From Nostoc sp. ATCC 53789 (GTDB lineage Bacteria; Cyanobacteriota; Cyanobacteriia; Cyanobacteriales; Nostocaceae): 64,000 nt of DNA. Location: contig NZ_CP046703.1 of the NCBI RefSeq assembly GCF_009873495.1, positions 6,228,501 to 6,292,500 on the forward strand. The letters run 5' to 3'. The first letter of the stretch is position 1; each line of letters starts with the position of its first letter. The notes beneath the pieces were generated by a model that saw nothing but the letters and a program-made list of their open reading frames with translations, had not been told where the DNA came from and searched no databases. This document shows positions 9,319-18,763 of this stretch, one piece after another. A program made the translations under genes and the position numbers.

Positions 9319-10124
9319 ATAGAAGCTTTTGATACTACTAAAAAACGCATTAATCAAAAAAGTGAATATGAGACTAAGGAAAATCCTTAGATAAAATAAG
9401 GATTTTCCTAATTAGTAAAATTGTCTATTTCAACAGAAGTTATTTTTATTTTTACAGAGTATAAAACCATCAAATATCTAGCTAAAAAGGTGGTAGTATT
9501 TTCTGGAATCTATATTTGTGGATTTGTAGCTTTATAAAGATTGTAAATAGTACGATTCATCAAACCCTTCTCTTTATTAATAGGGGAACTTCAGTGTTAT
9601 GGATGAAAAAAAAGAAACGCTTTTATATATCTTGTGTTTTATAAGAACCGAAGATGAGTCAGGCAAAGGAATTATATTCAGTTCATTGTGAAATTGAAGC
9701 TTAACTGCATGATGCAGTTAGGTAAGCCGGGCATCTACAAAATAGCAGACTAATATACCGCTCCAATCAAGTATTGGTGTATCTTTTTTCGATTCATGCA
9801 AACAAGCCTTCCATAACACATAAATTGTGTCAAAAAACAAATCGATGATTTTTCTAAAATCTGCATAAATAGCTAAAAATCAGCAGATAAGACAGTTAAG
9901 GGGAACCCTACTTTTGAGTCTTTAATTCAAGCAAAGCGACTTGACGTATTGAACGTAGATTCTCATCCCTTGGATATATTTCAATATGAAATCAGGCTCA
10001 AAATTTATTCCAACAAACGTGTCTATTGTGTTACTCAGAATCAAAAAATGGAGGTAGATAACATCGTAGGTTTTCTCATAAAGACTGCTTTCATAGATTT
10101 CAAGTTGTCAATCTAATAATCAAT
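9319..10124. other. Intergenic, about 800 bases
   Basis: A+T-rich DNA ahead of the GMC oxidoreductase operon. It holds a perfect 12-base inverted repeat at 9377-9409 and a smaller one at 9702-9720 (TAACTGCA, three-base loop, TGCAGTTA). I see no conserved coding frame. The last 200 bases should contain the promoter of the operon, but no clear -35/-10 pair or operator stood out. Confidence 0.5.
9377..9409. repeat. Perfect 12-bp inverted repeat (hairpin)
   Basis: AGGAAAATCCTT at 9377-9388 pairs exactly with AAGGATTTTCCT at 9398-9409 across a nine-base A+T loop. It sits about 60 bases after the stop of the helix-turn-helix relic and may have been that gene's terminator, although no clear U-run follows it. 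Confidence 0.6.
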
Positions 10125-12725
10125 ATGCCATTACAAAAATTAGCTAAATTCCTTAATCCATCAGGTGAACCTGTAATAGCACCAGGTGGTATTCAGGATA
10201 CATCATTCAATCGTGATGCCCTTTCCAGGTTTGTTTGCAATACCCTAGATGAAGCTTTAGCAGCCGTACCAGGTGGCTTTGACGTTATTGTAGTTGGATC
10301 GGGAATGTATGGCGCATATTTTGCAACCGATATATATAACAAAACAAAGAATTTTGGGTCTGGTCGTCCTCGCCCTAAAATTTTAGTTCTTCAAGAAGGC
10401 CCATTTTTGATTCACGAACATTTCCAAAACCTACCTTTGGGATTAGGAGGACTTTATGAATTACCTCTTGCCAGTCTTCTACCTGAAGGACAATATCGAA
10501 TCATTAACGCAAATGGTACATCAGAGGGACAAGGAGTTCCATTTGGACGCGATTTTGCCGGAAAATTCCGACCTCATCATCGTTGTGTTGGTGGGAAAGG
10601 TCTTTTTTGGGGTGGTTGGTCTCCTTCCTTGACTACTGCTGATTTGGTTCAGTGGCCAAACTCAGTCTCTGCATTCTTGAAGAGCGAACAGGGCTATGAT
10701 TTTATCACTCAAGAAATTGGCGCAGATTACGATATTGATCGGCGTGGCAAAGAAGAGGACTTTATCTATGGCGGACTTTACGAAGCTTTACTCAAACGCT
10801 CTCGTAAATTAACTCCATTCAACATCCCAGTAGATAGTTATTCAATTGATCGTGTGCTTCAACCACCGATCGCAGTCAAAGTTGAATCTGAATTATCCGG
10901 ATTGTTTAGTCCAGATAAATATAGCAGTCTACCTGGTCTGTTGAGTGCGATTCGGGAGGATGTAGGAAGGTCAAACAATAATGATCAAAATCGCTATCTA
11001 TTTTTAGTACCAAACGTTACTGTCCTAAATTTAGAAACACAAGAGGGAGTTGTCCGAGGCATAAGAGTTGCTGTTAATGACCCAGTTGGTGCAGGCGAGA
11101 TAGTTCAAAACATTACAGTTCCTGAGCAAGGGATGGTAGTTTTAGCCGCTAATTGTGTCAATTCAACCCGCATAGCCAGAAACTCTTTCCCTCGCCCAGC
11201 GTTACTTACAAAAGAACGTATGGGAGCTAACCTGATGGTTCATATCCGAGGTAATTATCTTTGGAAGATACGCCGCACCCACCTCGAAAGTTTACCTATC
11301 TTAGAAGAAGAAGGATTGTTAAAAGATATCTTCAAAGATAAAGTTTTACAGCAGGCAGCTTTACAGATTGAGGGTACAGCAACAGATTTAAACTCCAATA
11401 ACCTCACTGGACGCTTTCATTTCCAATTTTACGCAGCACCCAATGCTGGCAATAACGCCGAGTACTCTCTTTATCAGATGATACCCGATCGCGATGACCT
11501 ACTTGAGAAAGCCCAACAGCTAAAAGGTGAGCCAGATGCCAATGAATGGATCACCGTAGGGATAAGAACTTGTGGGGAAGATTTCGGCGACAAAGAAGCG
11601 CCAGTAGAATATAGCGGGGTACGTAGTGCCAACACTAGTTGGATGGATACCAGCCCCTCAGCTAAAGACCGTTTTGGCAACCCAGAAGGCTATGTTCAAC
11701 TTGTGGAAACGGACGAGGTATTGAAACTTCGTAATGCACAGAGGGCAGCAGCTTTCCAATTCATTGCTCGGTTAGCCAATGTTACCGTTGAAGAAGCTGG
11801 CAAAAAACAGGGTGAACCTAACGCTAATCCCAATATCGTACTTGTTGATGCTGTTGAAGACGGCTTAGGAACTACTTATCACGAGTGCGGTACTCTTTGG
11901 ATGGGGGAAAATCCAGAGACATCTGTAACTGATGTGCATGGACGCTTTCATCATGTTGCCAATGCTTATTGTGCCGATCAGTCCTTGTTCCCGACAGCAG
12001 GCTCCGCGAATCCTGTGCCGACAGGGTTAGCGCTGGCTCGTAAAGTAGCTTTAGGTATTACTGAGCGATATCAAGAAGAAAAGCCTTTTGAAGACAAAGA
12101 TGGTGACTTTCAATCTCTCTTCAACGGTAATTTTCCTGGTGTATGGCGTTCTGTTGGGGCTGCCAACTTTACACCCTTACAGCCTTTAGGGCAGCCTCCT
12201 ATTATTGAAGCAGGGAAAGCTGGCGCAGATAGTGTTTTAGGGTTGCTCTATTATCAACCGAAGCAATTCAAAGATTTTGTTCTGCGTCTAGAGTGGAAAG
12301 CCTTTTCTATACGTGCGAACTCTGGAATATTTTTACGTATCCCAGATCCTACAGGAAAATCCCTTGACAACTCTTTCTATGAAGCTTGTACAGAAATTCA
12401 AATCGATGAAACTGGGAAGAATTATCGAGATGATAGAAATCCTCAATCAATATTTGGGGGATTCCGTGAGAAGACAGGCGCAATTTATACTCTTGCTCCC
12501 GCAGCACAGGGTATGAGTAAGGTAATCCGTCCCAGATTTACAGCTGATGGGCCTTGGAATGTTTACGAGATTACTGTTCAAGGCGATTCGATTGTCGTAG
12601 TTCTTAATGGTGAGAAAGTATCTAACACTACTATTGCTGCACCAAAGCAGAGGGAAGGTTATATAGCCCTACAATGCCACACCGAAATTGTTCAGTTCCG
12701 CAATATCCGCATTAAAGAATTGTAA
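10125..12725 (+). CDS. GMC oxidoreductase fused to DUF1080 (3-keto-sugar hydrolase) domain
   Basis: 866 residues in two parts. Residues 1-650 are a flavin-dependent GMC oxidoreductase: dinucleotide motif VVGSGMYG at about 56-63, FAD-contacting HHRCVGGKGLFWGG at 151-164, and the catalytic pair H586 (in TTYHECGTLWMG) and N629 (in GSANPVPTG). Residues from about 655 to the end form a DUF1080 beta-sandwich, beginning near FQSLFNGNFPGVW, with RANSGIFLR and the closing QFRNIRIKEL. DUF1080 proteins include 3-keto-glycoside hydrolases. The GMC part is closest in style to pyranose-oxidase-like enzymes. I infer that one chain oxidises a sugar or glycoside and cleaves the keto product. No signal peptide is visible. 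The peroxidase gene follows after 21 bases. Confidence 0.9.
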   Translation: MPLQKLAKFLNPSGEPVIAPGGIQDTSFNRDALSRFVCNTLDEALAAVPGGFDVIVVGSGMYGAYFATDIYNKTKNFGSGRPRPKILVLQEGPFLIHEHFQNLPLGLGGLYELPLASLLPEGQYRIINANGTSEGQGVPFGRDFAGKFRPHHRCVGGKGLFWGGWSPSLTTADLVQWPNSVSAFLKSEQGYDFITQEIGADYDIDRRGKEEDFIYGGLYEALLKRSRKLTPFNIPVDSYSIDRVLQPPIAVKVESELSGLFSPDKYSSLPGLLSAIREDVGRSNNNDQNRYLFLVPNVTVLNLETQEGVVRGIRVAVNDPVGAGEIVQNITVPEQGMVVLAANCVNSTRIARNSFPRPALLTKERMGANLMVHIRGNYLWKIRRTHLESLPILEEEGLLKDIFKDKVLQQAALQIEGTATDLNSNNLTGRFHFQFYAAPNAGNNAEYSLYQMIPDRDDLLEKAQQLKGEPDANEWITVGIRTCGEDFGDKEAPVEYSGVRSANTSWMDTSPSAKDRFGNPEGYVQLVETDEVLKLRNAQRAAAFQFIARLANVTVEEAGKKQGEPNANPNIVLVDAVEDGLGTTYHECGTLWMGENPETSVTDVHGRFHHVANAYCADQSLFPTAGSANPVPTGLALARKVALGITERYQEEKPFEDKDGDFQSLFNGNFPGVWRSVGAANFTPLQPLGQPPIIEAGKAGADSVLGLLYYQPKQFKDFVLRLEWKAFSIRANSGIFLRIPDPTGKSLDNSFYEACTEIQIDETGKNYRDDRNPQSIFGGFREKTGAIYTLAPAAQGMSKVIRPRFTADGPWNVYEITVQGDSIVVVLNGEKVSNTTIAAPKQREGYIALQCHTEIVQFRNIRIKEL

Positions 12726-12746
12726 AACACGGAGAATATAATAACT

Positions 12747-14327
12747 ATGCCATTAGATTTAACGACCAATTCAGGGCCAATTGATCAAGATAATCCCAAA
12801 ATTGCAGATGTTCTCAAGGACTTACAAGGAAACATCCTTAACGGGCATGGACGAGATCATGCTGCCCATATTTTTATCGCCTTCGATAAACCCAATCAGA
12901 TCGAAAACGTCAAAAAGTGGATTGCTAGATTAGACGTTACTTCAGCTAAAGCCCAATTGGATGGAACAGAACGCTATAAACGAGAGAAAGTTGATGCGGG
13001 TTTATTCACCCATTTTGCTTTGAGTACTAGTGGTTATGCTCGTCTCGGCATCCCAGTAAACAAAATACCTACAGGAGCAAACCCACAAAAACGAACAGCT
13101 CCATTTTACGCCAATTCTTTTCAAGAAGGAATGAAAAATCGTGCCTCAGTTCTTCTTGATCCGCCTACGAGTAACTGGGAAAGTGAATTTCAAAACTCAA
13201 TTGATGCAGTTTTGCTCCTTGCTAACGATGATCCGGCGGAATTAATCGCTCAGGAAATTAAAATTCTTGAACAACTCAAAGATATCGCCACAGTCAGAAC
13301 CATCGAGCGTGGGCTTACCTTACGACGCAAATTTGATACTGCCGATACGACTAACCCTAGTAATGAGTTCGGTGTAGTTGTCGAACACTTTGGTTATGCT
13401 GATGGTGTTAGTCAACCTATCTTTCTTAAAAAACAGTACGAACGAGAGAAAAGCCTAAAAGGAACTCGTTTCTGGGAACCAGCTGCTCCTTTAAAGTTGG
13501 TTTTAATTCCCGACCCAAATGGCAAGACGGCAGACGTTAGTTTTGGCAGTTTCTTAGTTTTTCGCAAACTCGAACAGAATGTGCAAGGTTTCAAAACTGC
13601 TGAAGCTAAGTTAGGAGAAAGCTTAGGACTGCCAAGAGAATTAGCAGGAGCGATGGCGGTGGGACGTTACGAGGATGGTTCACCTATTGTCCTGCAACCT
13701 GGTGACGGTGCTTGGGCGAACACAAACAAACCCGCTATCCCCAACGATTTCAATTATCAAGGTGATAAGTTGGGTTTGACTTGTCCTTTTCATGCCCATA
13801 TCCGTAAAAGTAATCCCCGATTGGAATCTGTGAAAGCAGATGGTCCTTTTGCTAAGTCGAAGGAGGAAGAACTAGGACACAGAATTGCTCGACGTGGTAT
13901 TACCTATGGAGGACCTCTCAGCAGTTCTGATAATTTAGATGATCTTCCCACCAATGGAGTTGGATTACTTTTCATGTGCTACCAATCAGATATCTGGGAG
14001 CAGTTTGAGTTTATTCAGCGTTTTTGGTGTAATAATCCCAACTTCCTTGAACCTGGTATTTCTGGTGGCACAAATCCAAACTATGATAAAACGGGATTAG
14101 ACGCGGTTATCGGTCAAAAACTGGGTGAGCAAGCCGATCCAGTGATTAATGAAGCTCCTAAACCCCCAAAAAATTGGCCATCACAGTGGGGTAAATCTAC
14201 AGTCAGACCCGAAATTCCCGACGAAAATCAATTTGGTCAATTTGTCACTCTCAAAGGTGGGGAATATTTTTTCTCTCCTTCGATTAGTTTTTTAAAAAAT
14301 CTCAGTGGTAGTTCACCAAGCAAATAA
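12747..14327 (+). CDS. DyP-type haem peroxidase
   Basis: 526 residues. Family hallmarks are the GxxDG motif (FGYADGVSQP, D219, the acid that helps cleave peroxide) and the proximal haem region CPFHAHIRKSNPR (H349/H351, with the AHIRK histidine the expected iron ligand). Further matches are RRGITYGGPL and a closing block LLFMCYQSDIWEQFEFIQ. DyP enzymes use hydrogen peroxide to oxidise dyes, phenolics or lignin-like substrates. The start has ACGGAG about 15 bases upstream, and the gene is 21 bases from the GMC-DUF1080 gene, so they are almost certainly one operon. The flavin enzyme can make peroxide that this one consumes, which is an inference. No signal peptide is evident. Confidence 0.93.
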   Translation: MPLDLTTNSGPIDQDNPKIADVLKDLQGNILNGHGRDHAAHIFIAFDKPNQIENVKKWIARLDVTSAKAQLDGTERYKREKVDAGLFTHFALSTSGYARLGIPVNKIPTGANPQKRTAPFYANSFQEGMKNRASVLLDPPTSNWESEFQNSIDAVLLLANDDPAELIAQEIKILEQLKDIATVRTIERGLTLRRKFDTADTTNPSNEFGVVVEHFGYADGVSQPIFLKKQYEREKSLKGTRFWEPAAPLKLVLIPDPNGKTADVSFGSFLVFRKLEQNVQGFKTAEAKLGESLGLPRELAGAMAVGRYEDGSPIVLQPGDGAWANTNKPAIPNDFNYQGDKLGLTCPFHAHIRKSNPRLESVKADGPFAKSKEEELGHRIARRGITYGGPLSSSDNLDDLPTNGVGLLFMCYQSDIWEQFEFIQRFWCNNPNFLEPGISGGTNPNYDKTGLDAVIGQKLGEQADPVINEAPKPPKNWPSQWGKSTVRPEIPDENQFGQFVTLKGGEYFFSPSISFLKNLSGSSPSK

Positions 14328-14346
14328 GGACTCTAAAAGTCGGGTA

Positions 14347-14396
14347 AAGGGGAAAGGCAAAAGGTGAAGGGTTTCTACTTTTTCCCTTTCCCCCTT
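14347..14396 (+). terminator. Inverted repeat after the peroxidase gene, possible terminator
   Basis: AAGGGGAAAGG at 14347-14357 pairs with CCTTTCCCCCTT at 14385-14396 around a 27-base loop, starting 20 bases after the stop of the DyP gene. There is no long U-run, so termination is uncertain. Similar G-rich/C-rich pairs occur as dispersed intergenic repeats (compare 26180-26322). Confidence 0.4.
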
Positions 14397-14432
14397 ACTC
14401 GAATAGCACTAAGAAAAGCTAAAAGCTTTACT

Positions 14433-14591
14433 AATCAAGCCGTTTGTAATTGTTTACATCATTTCGATGTGGTGATGTGTGAAAAATTACTGAGAAAAAT
14501 TAAAAAGGCGCTGGTTGCTGATGGAAGAGTGATAGTTGTTGACTTTATTCCTAATGCTGATCGTATTACGCCGCCTCTAAGCAGTAACTAA
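14433..14591 (+). pseudogene. Methyltransferase fragment
   Basis: The frame encodes CLHHFDVVMCEKLLRKIKKA, then LVADGRVIVVDFIPNADRI, ending shortly after a T-P-P. This matches the middle of SAM-dependent O-methyltransferases (the LHHF and GGR-VVDF motifs). Both the SAM-binding start and the C-terminal domain are absent, and the upstream codons are repeat sequence. It is a scrap of a lost gene. Confidence 0.6.
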
Positions 14592-14644
14592 TGCCTTTAA
14601 TTCCTCAGTTTTTAATCTTGGCCCATAGGATGTAACAATCGGCA

Positions 14645-14839
14645 TACCACCACGAGCGTAATCAGCTGGTTGCAGACATATTTTACGACCACGGGCAGGA
14701 ATTTATTAAGTTCCGAAATGGGAAAGAAATTCTAGTTGACACTGCTTATAAGTGGGGATGGGAGCGAGTCGCAGATTATGCGTCCCCGTTTTCAGAAAAT
14801 AATTGGTCGTTGCGCGGTATCAATGCAAGGGAATCTTGA
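14645..14839 (+). other. Open 64-codon frame without start codon, unrecognised
   Basis: From 14645 the plus strand encodes a protein-like sequence with HERNQLVADIFYDHGQEF and DTAYKWGWERVADYASPF, ending ...NARES and a stop. A stop lies three codons before it and no ATG or GTG is in phase. Its balanced composition suggests a fragment of a real gene, but I do not recognise the family. Confidence 0.3.
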
Positions 14840-15124
14840 TCTACACCTTCTCACGGTAAGCCCTCAAACCTCGAAAAAGCGTGGCTTTTTCCACGGGCTA
14901 ATTCTCAATAGCTTTGAGTTAATGAAAAGAGCTAACAGAAAAAATCAGGGCTTAGGAAATCTTTAAAATGAGCTTTTCTATATGCCGTGAAAAGTCAGAT
15001 ATCTTCTTCTTTTGACGAAGGCATTGCGCTAAATAAACTAGCCCTTATTTAAAGGTTGCGTGAATTTGCTGAAAATTATTGGCATTTTAGTATAAAAAGG
15101 CTACATTGCTGTGGAGAGTCTCGA

Positions 15125-15820
15125 ATGTTAAATGTTTATCGGAGAAATAAGATCGTGACAATCGTAAATGTACTAAAAAAGTTATCAATAGCTTCTCCTT
15201 TCATCCTGACAACAGCTTTAGTTTCTGCACCATCTGTATACGCATCTGAAGCGATACAGAGTTTCGCTGGTGGATCTAACTTCCCAGCTTTTAATGGTAC
15301 AAATCAAACAATTGGTTGGTCATTTACTGCTAATGACAACCTCTCGGTTACTGCATTAGGTTTTTACGATCAAACTCTTGCGAATCCTCTATCACAATCC
15401 CACTTAGTTGGTTTGTGGACATCGGACGGGAATTTACTAGCTTCTACAACTGTCCAAACCACCAGTCCACTAACTGGAAGCTTTCGTTACCAGGATATTA
15501 CGTCAGTCAATCTTCTTGCTGGAATGTCATACGTTATTGGTGCTGCAATAACTAGTCCATTTAGTGATATTTATACTGTTCCCGGATTTGTAAATACGGC
15601 TCCAGAAATTACTCTCACCGGTAGCGCCAGAAATGGTTCATCCCAAGGCTTTAGTTTTCCTTCAACCCTGACAGCAGGTAATGGTAGGATTGGCCCCAAT
15701 TTCAAATTTGATGTAGTTACCCAAGCTGTTCCCGAACCCGCCTCCATGATTGGTATCTTAGGCTTAGGTGCTTTCGGTATCACGTCTCTTCGTAAACGTA
15801 AGCAATTAGTTACAGAATAA
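15125..15820 (+). CDS. PEP-CTERM sorted exported protein, DUF4082-like
   Basis: 231 residues from the ATG at 15125, with GGAGAG upstream. An upstream start at 15056 would give an unlikely 23-residue extension. A signal peptide (SIASPFILTTALVSAPSVYA, about residues 19-38) is followed by a beta-rich domain of about 150 residues (IGWSFTANDNLSVTALGFYD) like the DUF4082 domain. The C-terminus is a textbook PEP-CTERM: VPEPAS, a hydrophobic helix, then RKRK. The family is recognised by an exosortase and cut at the outer surface. No exosortase lies in this window, and the function is unknown. Confidence 0.85.
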   Translation: MLNVYRRNKIVTIVNVLKKLSIASPFILTTALVSAPSVYASEAIQSFAGGSNFPAFNGTNQTIGWSFTANDNLSVTALGFYDQTLANPLSQSHLVGLWTSDGNLLASTTVQTTSPLTGSFRYQDITSVNLLAGMSYVIGAAITSPFSDIYTVPGFVNTAPEITLTGSARNGSSQGFSFPSTLTAGNGRIGPNFKFDVVTQAVPEPASMIGILGLGAFGITSLRKRKQLVTE

Positions 15821-15956
15821 ACGAACGGACAGTAAATAGGACTTTATATGCTTCTTTGCCTCTCCCTTGCGCGTGCGCTGGGGGAGGCGCTTCGCACTCT
15901 TGGGTGTAAGTAGTTCGATGGAGTCGGGGCTTACTACCAAATTGAGACAATTTAGT

Positions 15957-16685
15957 TCAAAGAGTAAGGACATCAATACCAAAACGCTGACGCAGAAAAA
16001 GACGTAGAGTATGACTGGTGATTTTAGCGGCAACATGGACGCACAGAGCATCAACTTTCTTTCTCAGCAGACGTTCCAAATTACGTCCGGTATTTTGTAC
16101 CTCGTTAAATACGCCTTCCAGAGGTTCTGGCAAGCTATTTAATAAACCAATCAATTGCTTTTGGCTGTTCTTGTAATTGGTTAGCTCGATAGGGGGTGAA
16201 AATCTGATTACTTGTAGTTTTGGAGATATCGCTCTGCCATTGACCACCAATGAATCCTTTGTCAGCCAAGATACGACAACCACGAACGCAGCCTAAAACT
16301 GATTCGGCGGCAAGACGTTCATCAGTACTGGCAGGCACTAAAGAGTAAACTAAGGGTATACCGTTGAGAGTACTGATGAGTACCAATTTGTAACCAAAGT
16401 AGTTCATTTTCCGACTGGCACACCACCCATAATCAGGACTGCCTGTAAAATCACTTCTGAGTTTATCTCGCTTGTAACCCACTACTGGTACTGGTTTTGT
16501 ATCCAACAGTAGGGTACGCTCAAATATGGCTCCCAACTCCACGACCCAGAAACGTCTTAATTCTTCCAGCATTCCTTCCAAACGTCTGGCTCGTCGGTTG
16601 AACTGGCTTTGGTCTAACAGTTTTGGGAAGAGGCTCAAATAGTTGGCCCGTATAAACCCTAAAAACTGTTTATTCTGAAAATATC
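15957..16685 (-). mobile_element. IS982-family transposase, frameshifted and 5'-truncated
   Basis: Two overlapping minus-strand frames together give most of an IS982 transposase. The first (to about 16135) has DQSQFNRRARRLEG, LLLDTKPVPVVGYKRDK, ASRKMNYFGYKLVL and ADKGFIG. The second continues with EGVFNEVQNTGRNLERLL and HTLRLFLRQRFGIDVLTL. The phase changes near 16140-16190. The reading begins GYFQNKQFLGF directly at the stop of the neighbouring ABC transporter, so the first 40-50 residues are missing. It cannot make a working transposase without correction. The terminal repeats were not identified. Confidence 0.85.
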
Positions 16686-18566
16686 CTAGCTTCCCAACAT
16701 CTGCAAGTTATGCAAAGTTGCATAAAGCCCTCCCTGTTCCAGTAGTTCATCGTGACTTCCCTGTTCGATTAATTCGCCACGCTTGAGAACAAAAATCCGG
16801 TCTACATTGCGAATCGTAGACAGGCGATGAGCGATAATAATGGCGGTACGTCTGAGCATTAGCTGGTTTAATGCCTCTTGCACTAAAGCTTCTGTGCCAA
16901 CATCTAAACTAGCGGTAGCTTCATCTAACACCAAAATTTGTGGATCGCGAATAGCAGCCCGCGCAAAGGCTAAAAGTTGCTTTTGACCACTAGAAATATT
17001 TGTGCCTCGTTCTCGAAGTTGAGTATCATAACCCTGGGGTAGTTCTTCTATAAATTGGGCAATGTTGGTTTGCTCTGCTGCTTGTTGAATCTGTTCAATG
17101 GTATAGCCATCTCCTAAAGAAATGTTGCTTTTAACATCGCCAGCAAACAAAAAGCCTTCTTGTAAAATTACTGCCATGTAGCGCCGCAGTTCTGCCTGTG
17201 GGACTTCTCGAATATCTACGCCATCGATGAGAATGCGTCCTTTGGTGGGTTCATAGAGACGGCATAAAAGCCGGATGATCGAAGTTTTGCCCGCACCGGT
17301 GGGGCCAACTAATGCCACTTTTTCACCAGGACGAATGGTGAAATCTAAGTCTTTAATTACGTAATCATCATTTTTATAAGCAAACCAGACATGATCAAAG
17401 CAAATCTCTCCCAGTTCAGGCGGGGAAGTAATATCTGGGGATTCTAGATTTGCAACGATTTCATCTATGTAGCCGAATTTAGCATCAAATATTGAGAAGC
17501 GCACATTGGCGCGATCGCGGATTTCTATCGGTTCATCTAATATATCGCCTACGCGTTCAATGGCAGTAAAACCAGCTTGAATTACTGTAAATTTTTCGGC
17601 AAAATCTCTTAAAGGATCAAATAATCGCTGGGCATACAAGACAAATGCCGATAAAGTCCCAAAAGCTATACTTTTTCCTAACAGTAACCAACCACCCATA
17701 CACAAAACAGCTGCGATCGCAATCAGCCCAATCCATTCTAAGGTTGCTGAAATAAATGAATCATAAAAAATGGTTTGATCCATTTGCTGAGTGTAGCGGC
17801 TGTTGGTGGCACGAAACAGTTCGGCATTAAATTTTTCCCTGCGGAATAATTGCACTACGTTAATGCCAAGGACATTTTCTTGTAGCTGTGAGTTTAATAT
17901 AGAAAGTTCTTCCCGCCCTTTGTAATTGGCTTTGCGGTACTGTTGCTGAATGTAAACAATTAACCAGGTAACTGGTAATAGCATTAATAGCAGCAAACAA
18001 GTCAGTTGCCATTCGATGGAAAACATTAAACCCAAAATCACCAGCATGGAAAACAAATTGGACACGATGCCAATTGCCCCAGTAGAAAAGACATCGCCTA
18101 AGACTTCCACATCGCTGGTGATTCTGGTGATTAATTTACCTACGGGTGTGCGGTCAAAGAAGCGTACTGCTAGGGATGTTACGTGTTGAAATAAGTCTTG
18201 GCGAATTGCGGCGGTGATTTGTTGCCCTAGCTTCTGTACTAAATAACCCTGGTACCCTGTAAAAATCAATCGGATTGCGATCGCCACAAACAACAATCCC
18301 TCCAGGATATTTAACCCTTCGGACAAGGGGCGATTCCTGAGAAATTCGTAAGCGCTTGGTTCATTGCGAATTAGGGAGATAACTTGGCCAATCAACAGAG
18401 GTTGGACGGCATTAGCTAGGGCGATGGGTATGAGTAGACACATCGACAGCGCCAATAGTTGTCCGTTACGACGGGCATAAGGCACTAGACGCAAAAACAA
18501 TCGCCAGTCATTTTCACGCCGACGGGGTTGCGTATAAGATTTTTTGAGAGATTGATAGATGCTCAT
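16686..18566 (-). CDS. ABC exporter, fused permease and ATPase (MdlB/MsbA-like)
   Basis: 626 residues forming a half-transporter. The N-terminal 330 residues hold about six membrane helices of the type I exporter fold (QLLALSMCLLIPIALANAV, LLLLMLLPVTWLIVYI). The ATPase half has Walker A GPTGAGKTS at about 420, signature SSGQKQ at about 525, Walker B ILVLDEATASLD and the H-loop IIAHRLSTI. It would work as a dimer in the inner membrane to export lipids, peptides or drugs; the substrate cannot be told. The stop codon lies exactly at the edge of the broken IS982 copy, but the C-terminus LHNLQMLGS looks complete for the family. Confidence 0.92.
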   Translation of the reverse strand: MSIYQSLKKSYTQPRRRENDWRLFLRLVPYARRNGQLLALSMCLLIPIALANAVQPLLIGQVISLIRNEPSAYEFLRNRPLSEGLNILEGLLFVAIAIRLIFTGYQGYLVQKLGQQITAAIRQDLFQHVTSLAVRFFDRTPVGKLITRITSDVEVLGDVFSTGAIGIVSNLFSMLVILGLMFSIEWQLTCLLLLMLLPVTWLIVYIQQQYRKANYKGREELSILNSQLQENVLGINVVQLFRREKFNAELFRATNSRYTQQMDQTIFYDSFISATLEWIGLIAIAAVLCMGGWLLLGKSIAFGTLSAFVLYAQRLFDPLRDFAEKFTVIQAGFTAIERVGDILDEPIEIRDRANVRFSIFDAKFGYIDEIVANLESPDITSPPELGEICFDHVWFAYKNDDYVIKDLDFTIRPGEKVALVGPTGAGKTSIIRLLCRLYEPTKGRILIDGVDIREVPQAELRRYMAVILQEGFLFAGDVKSNISLGDGYTIEQIQQAAEQTNIAQFIEELPQGYDTQLRERGTNISSGQKQLLAFARAAIRDPQILVLDEATASLDVGTEALVQEALNQLMLRRTAIIIAHRLSTIRNVDRIFVLKRGELIEQGSHDELLEQGGLYATLHNLQMLGS

Positions 18567-18763
18567 AGTAAGAGCATTATATTAATGTTTCTAAAAAAAT
18601 ACGCATATTTAAAGTAGCTTTTGTCCTACGACTCTAATACCATGCCTGAGATAGAAACCGCAAGATTCCTACTCAGACATAGATGTAGCGTATTATGCTC
18701 TAGCTTGTTCAAAATGGCAGCTAGATGATTCTCTTGACCATTTGTATTACTATTTTTTGCCGC

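Noticed and set aside
9600..9695. Short plus-strand frame starting ATGGATGAAAAAAAAG
   Set aside because: About 30 codons, no ribosome site, no familiar sequence; likely chance in A+T-rich DNA.
14736..14966. Plus-strand frame of 76 codons
   Set aside because: It overlaps the more protein-like phase at 14645-14839, and its own translation has no domain-like pattern.
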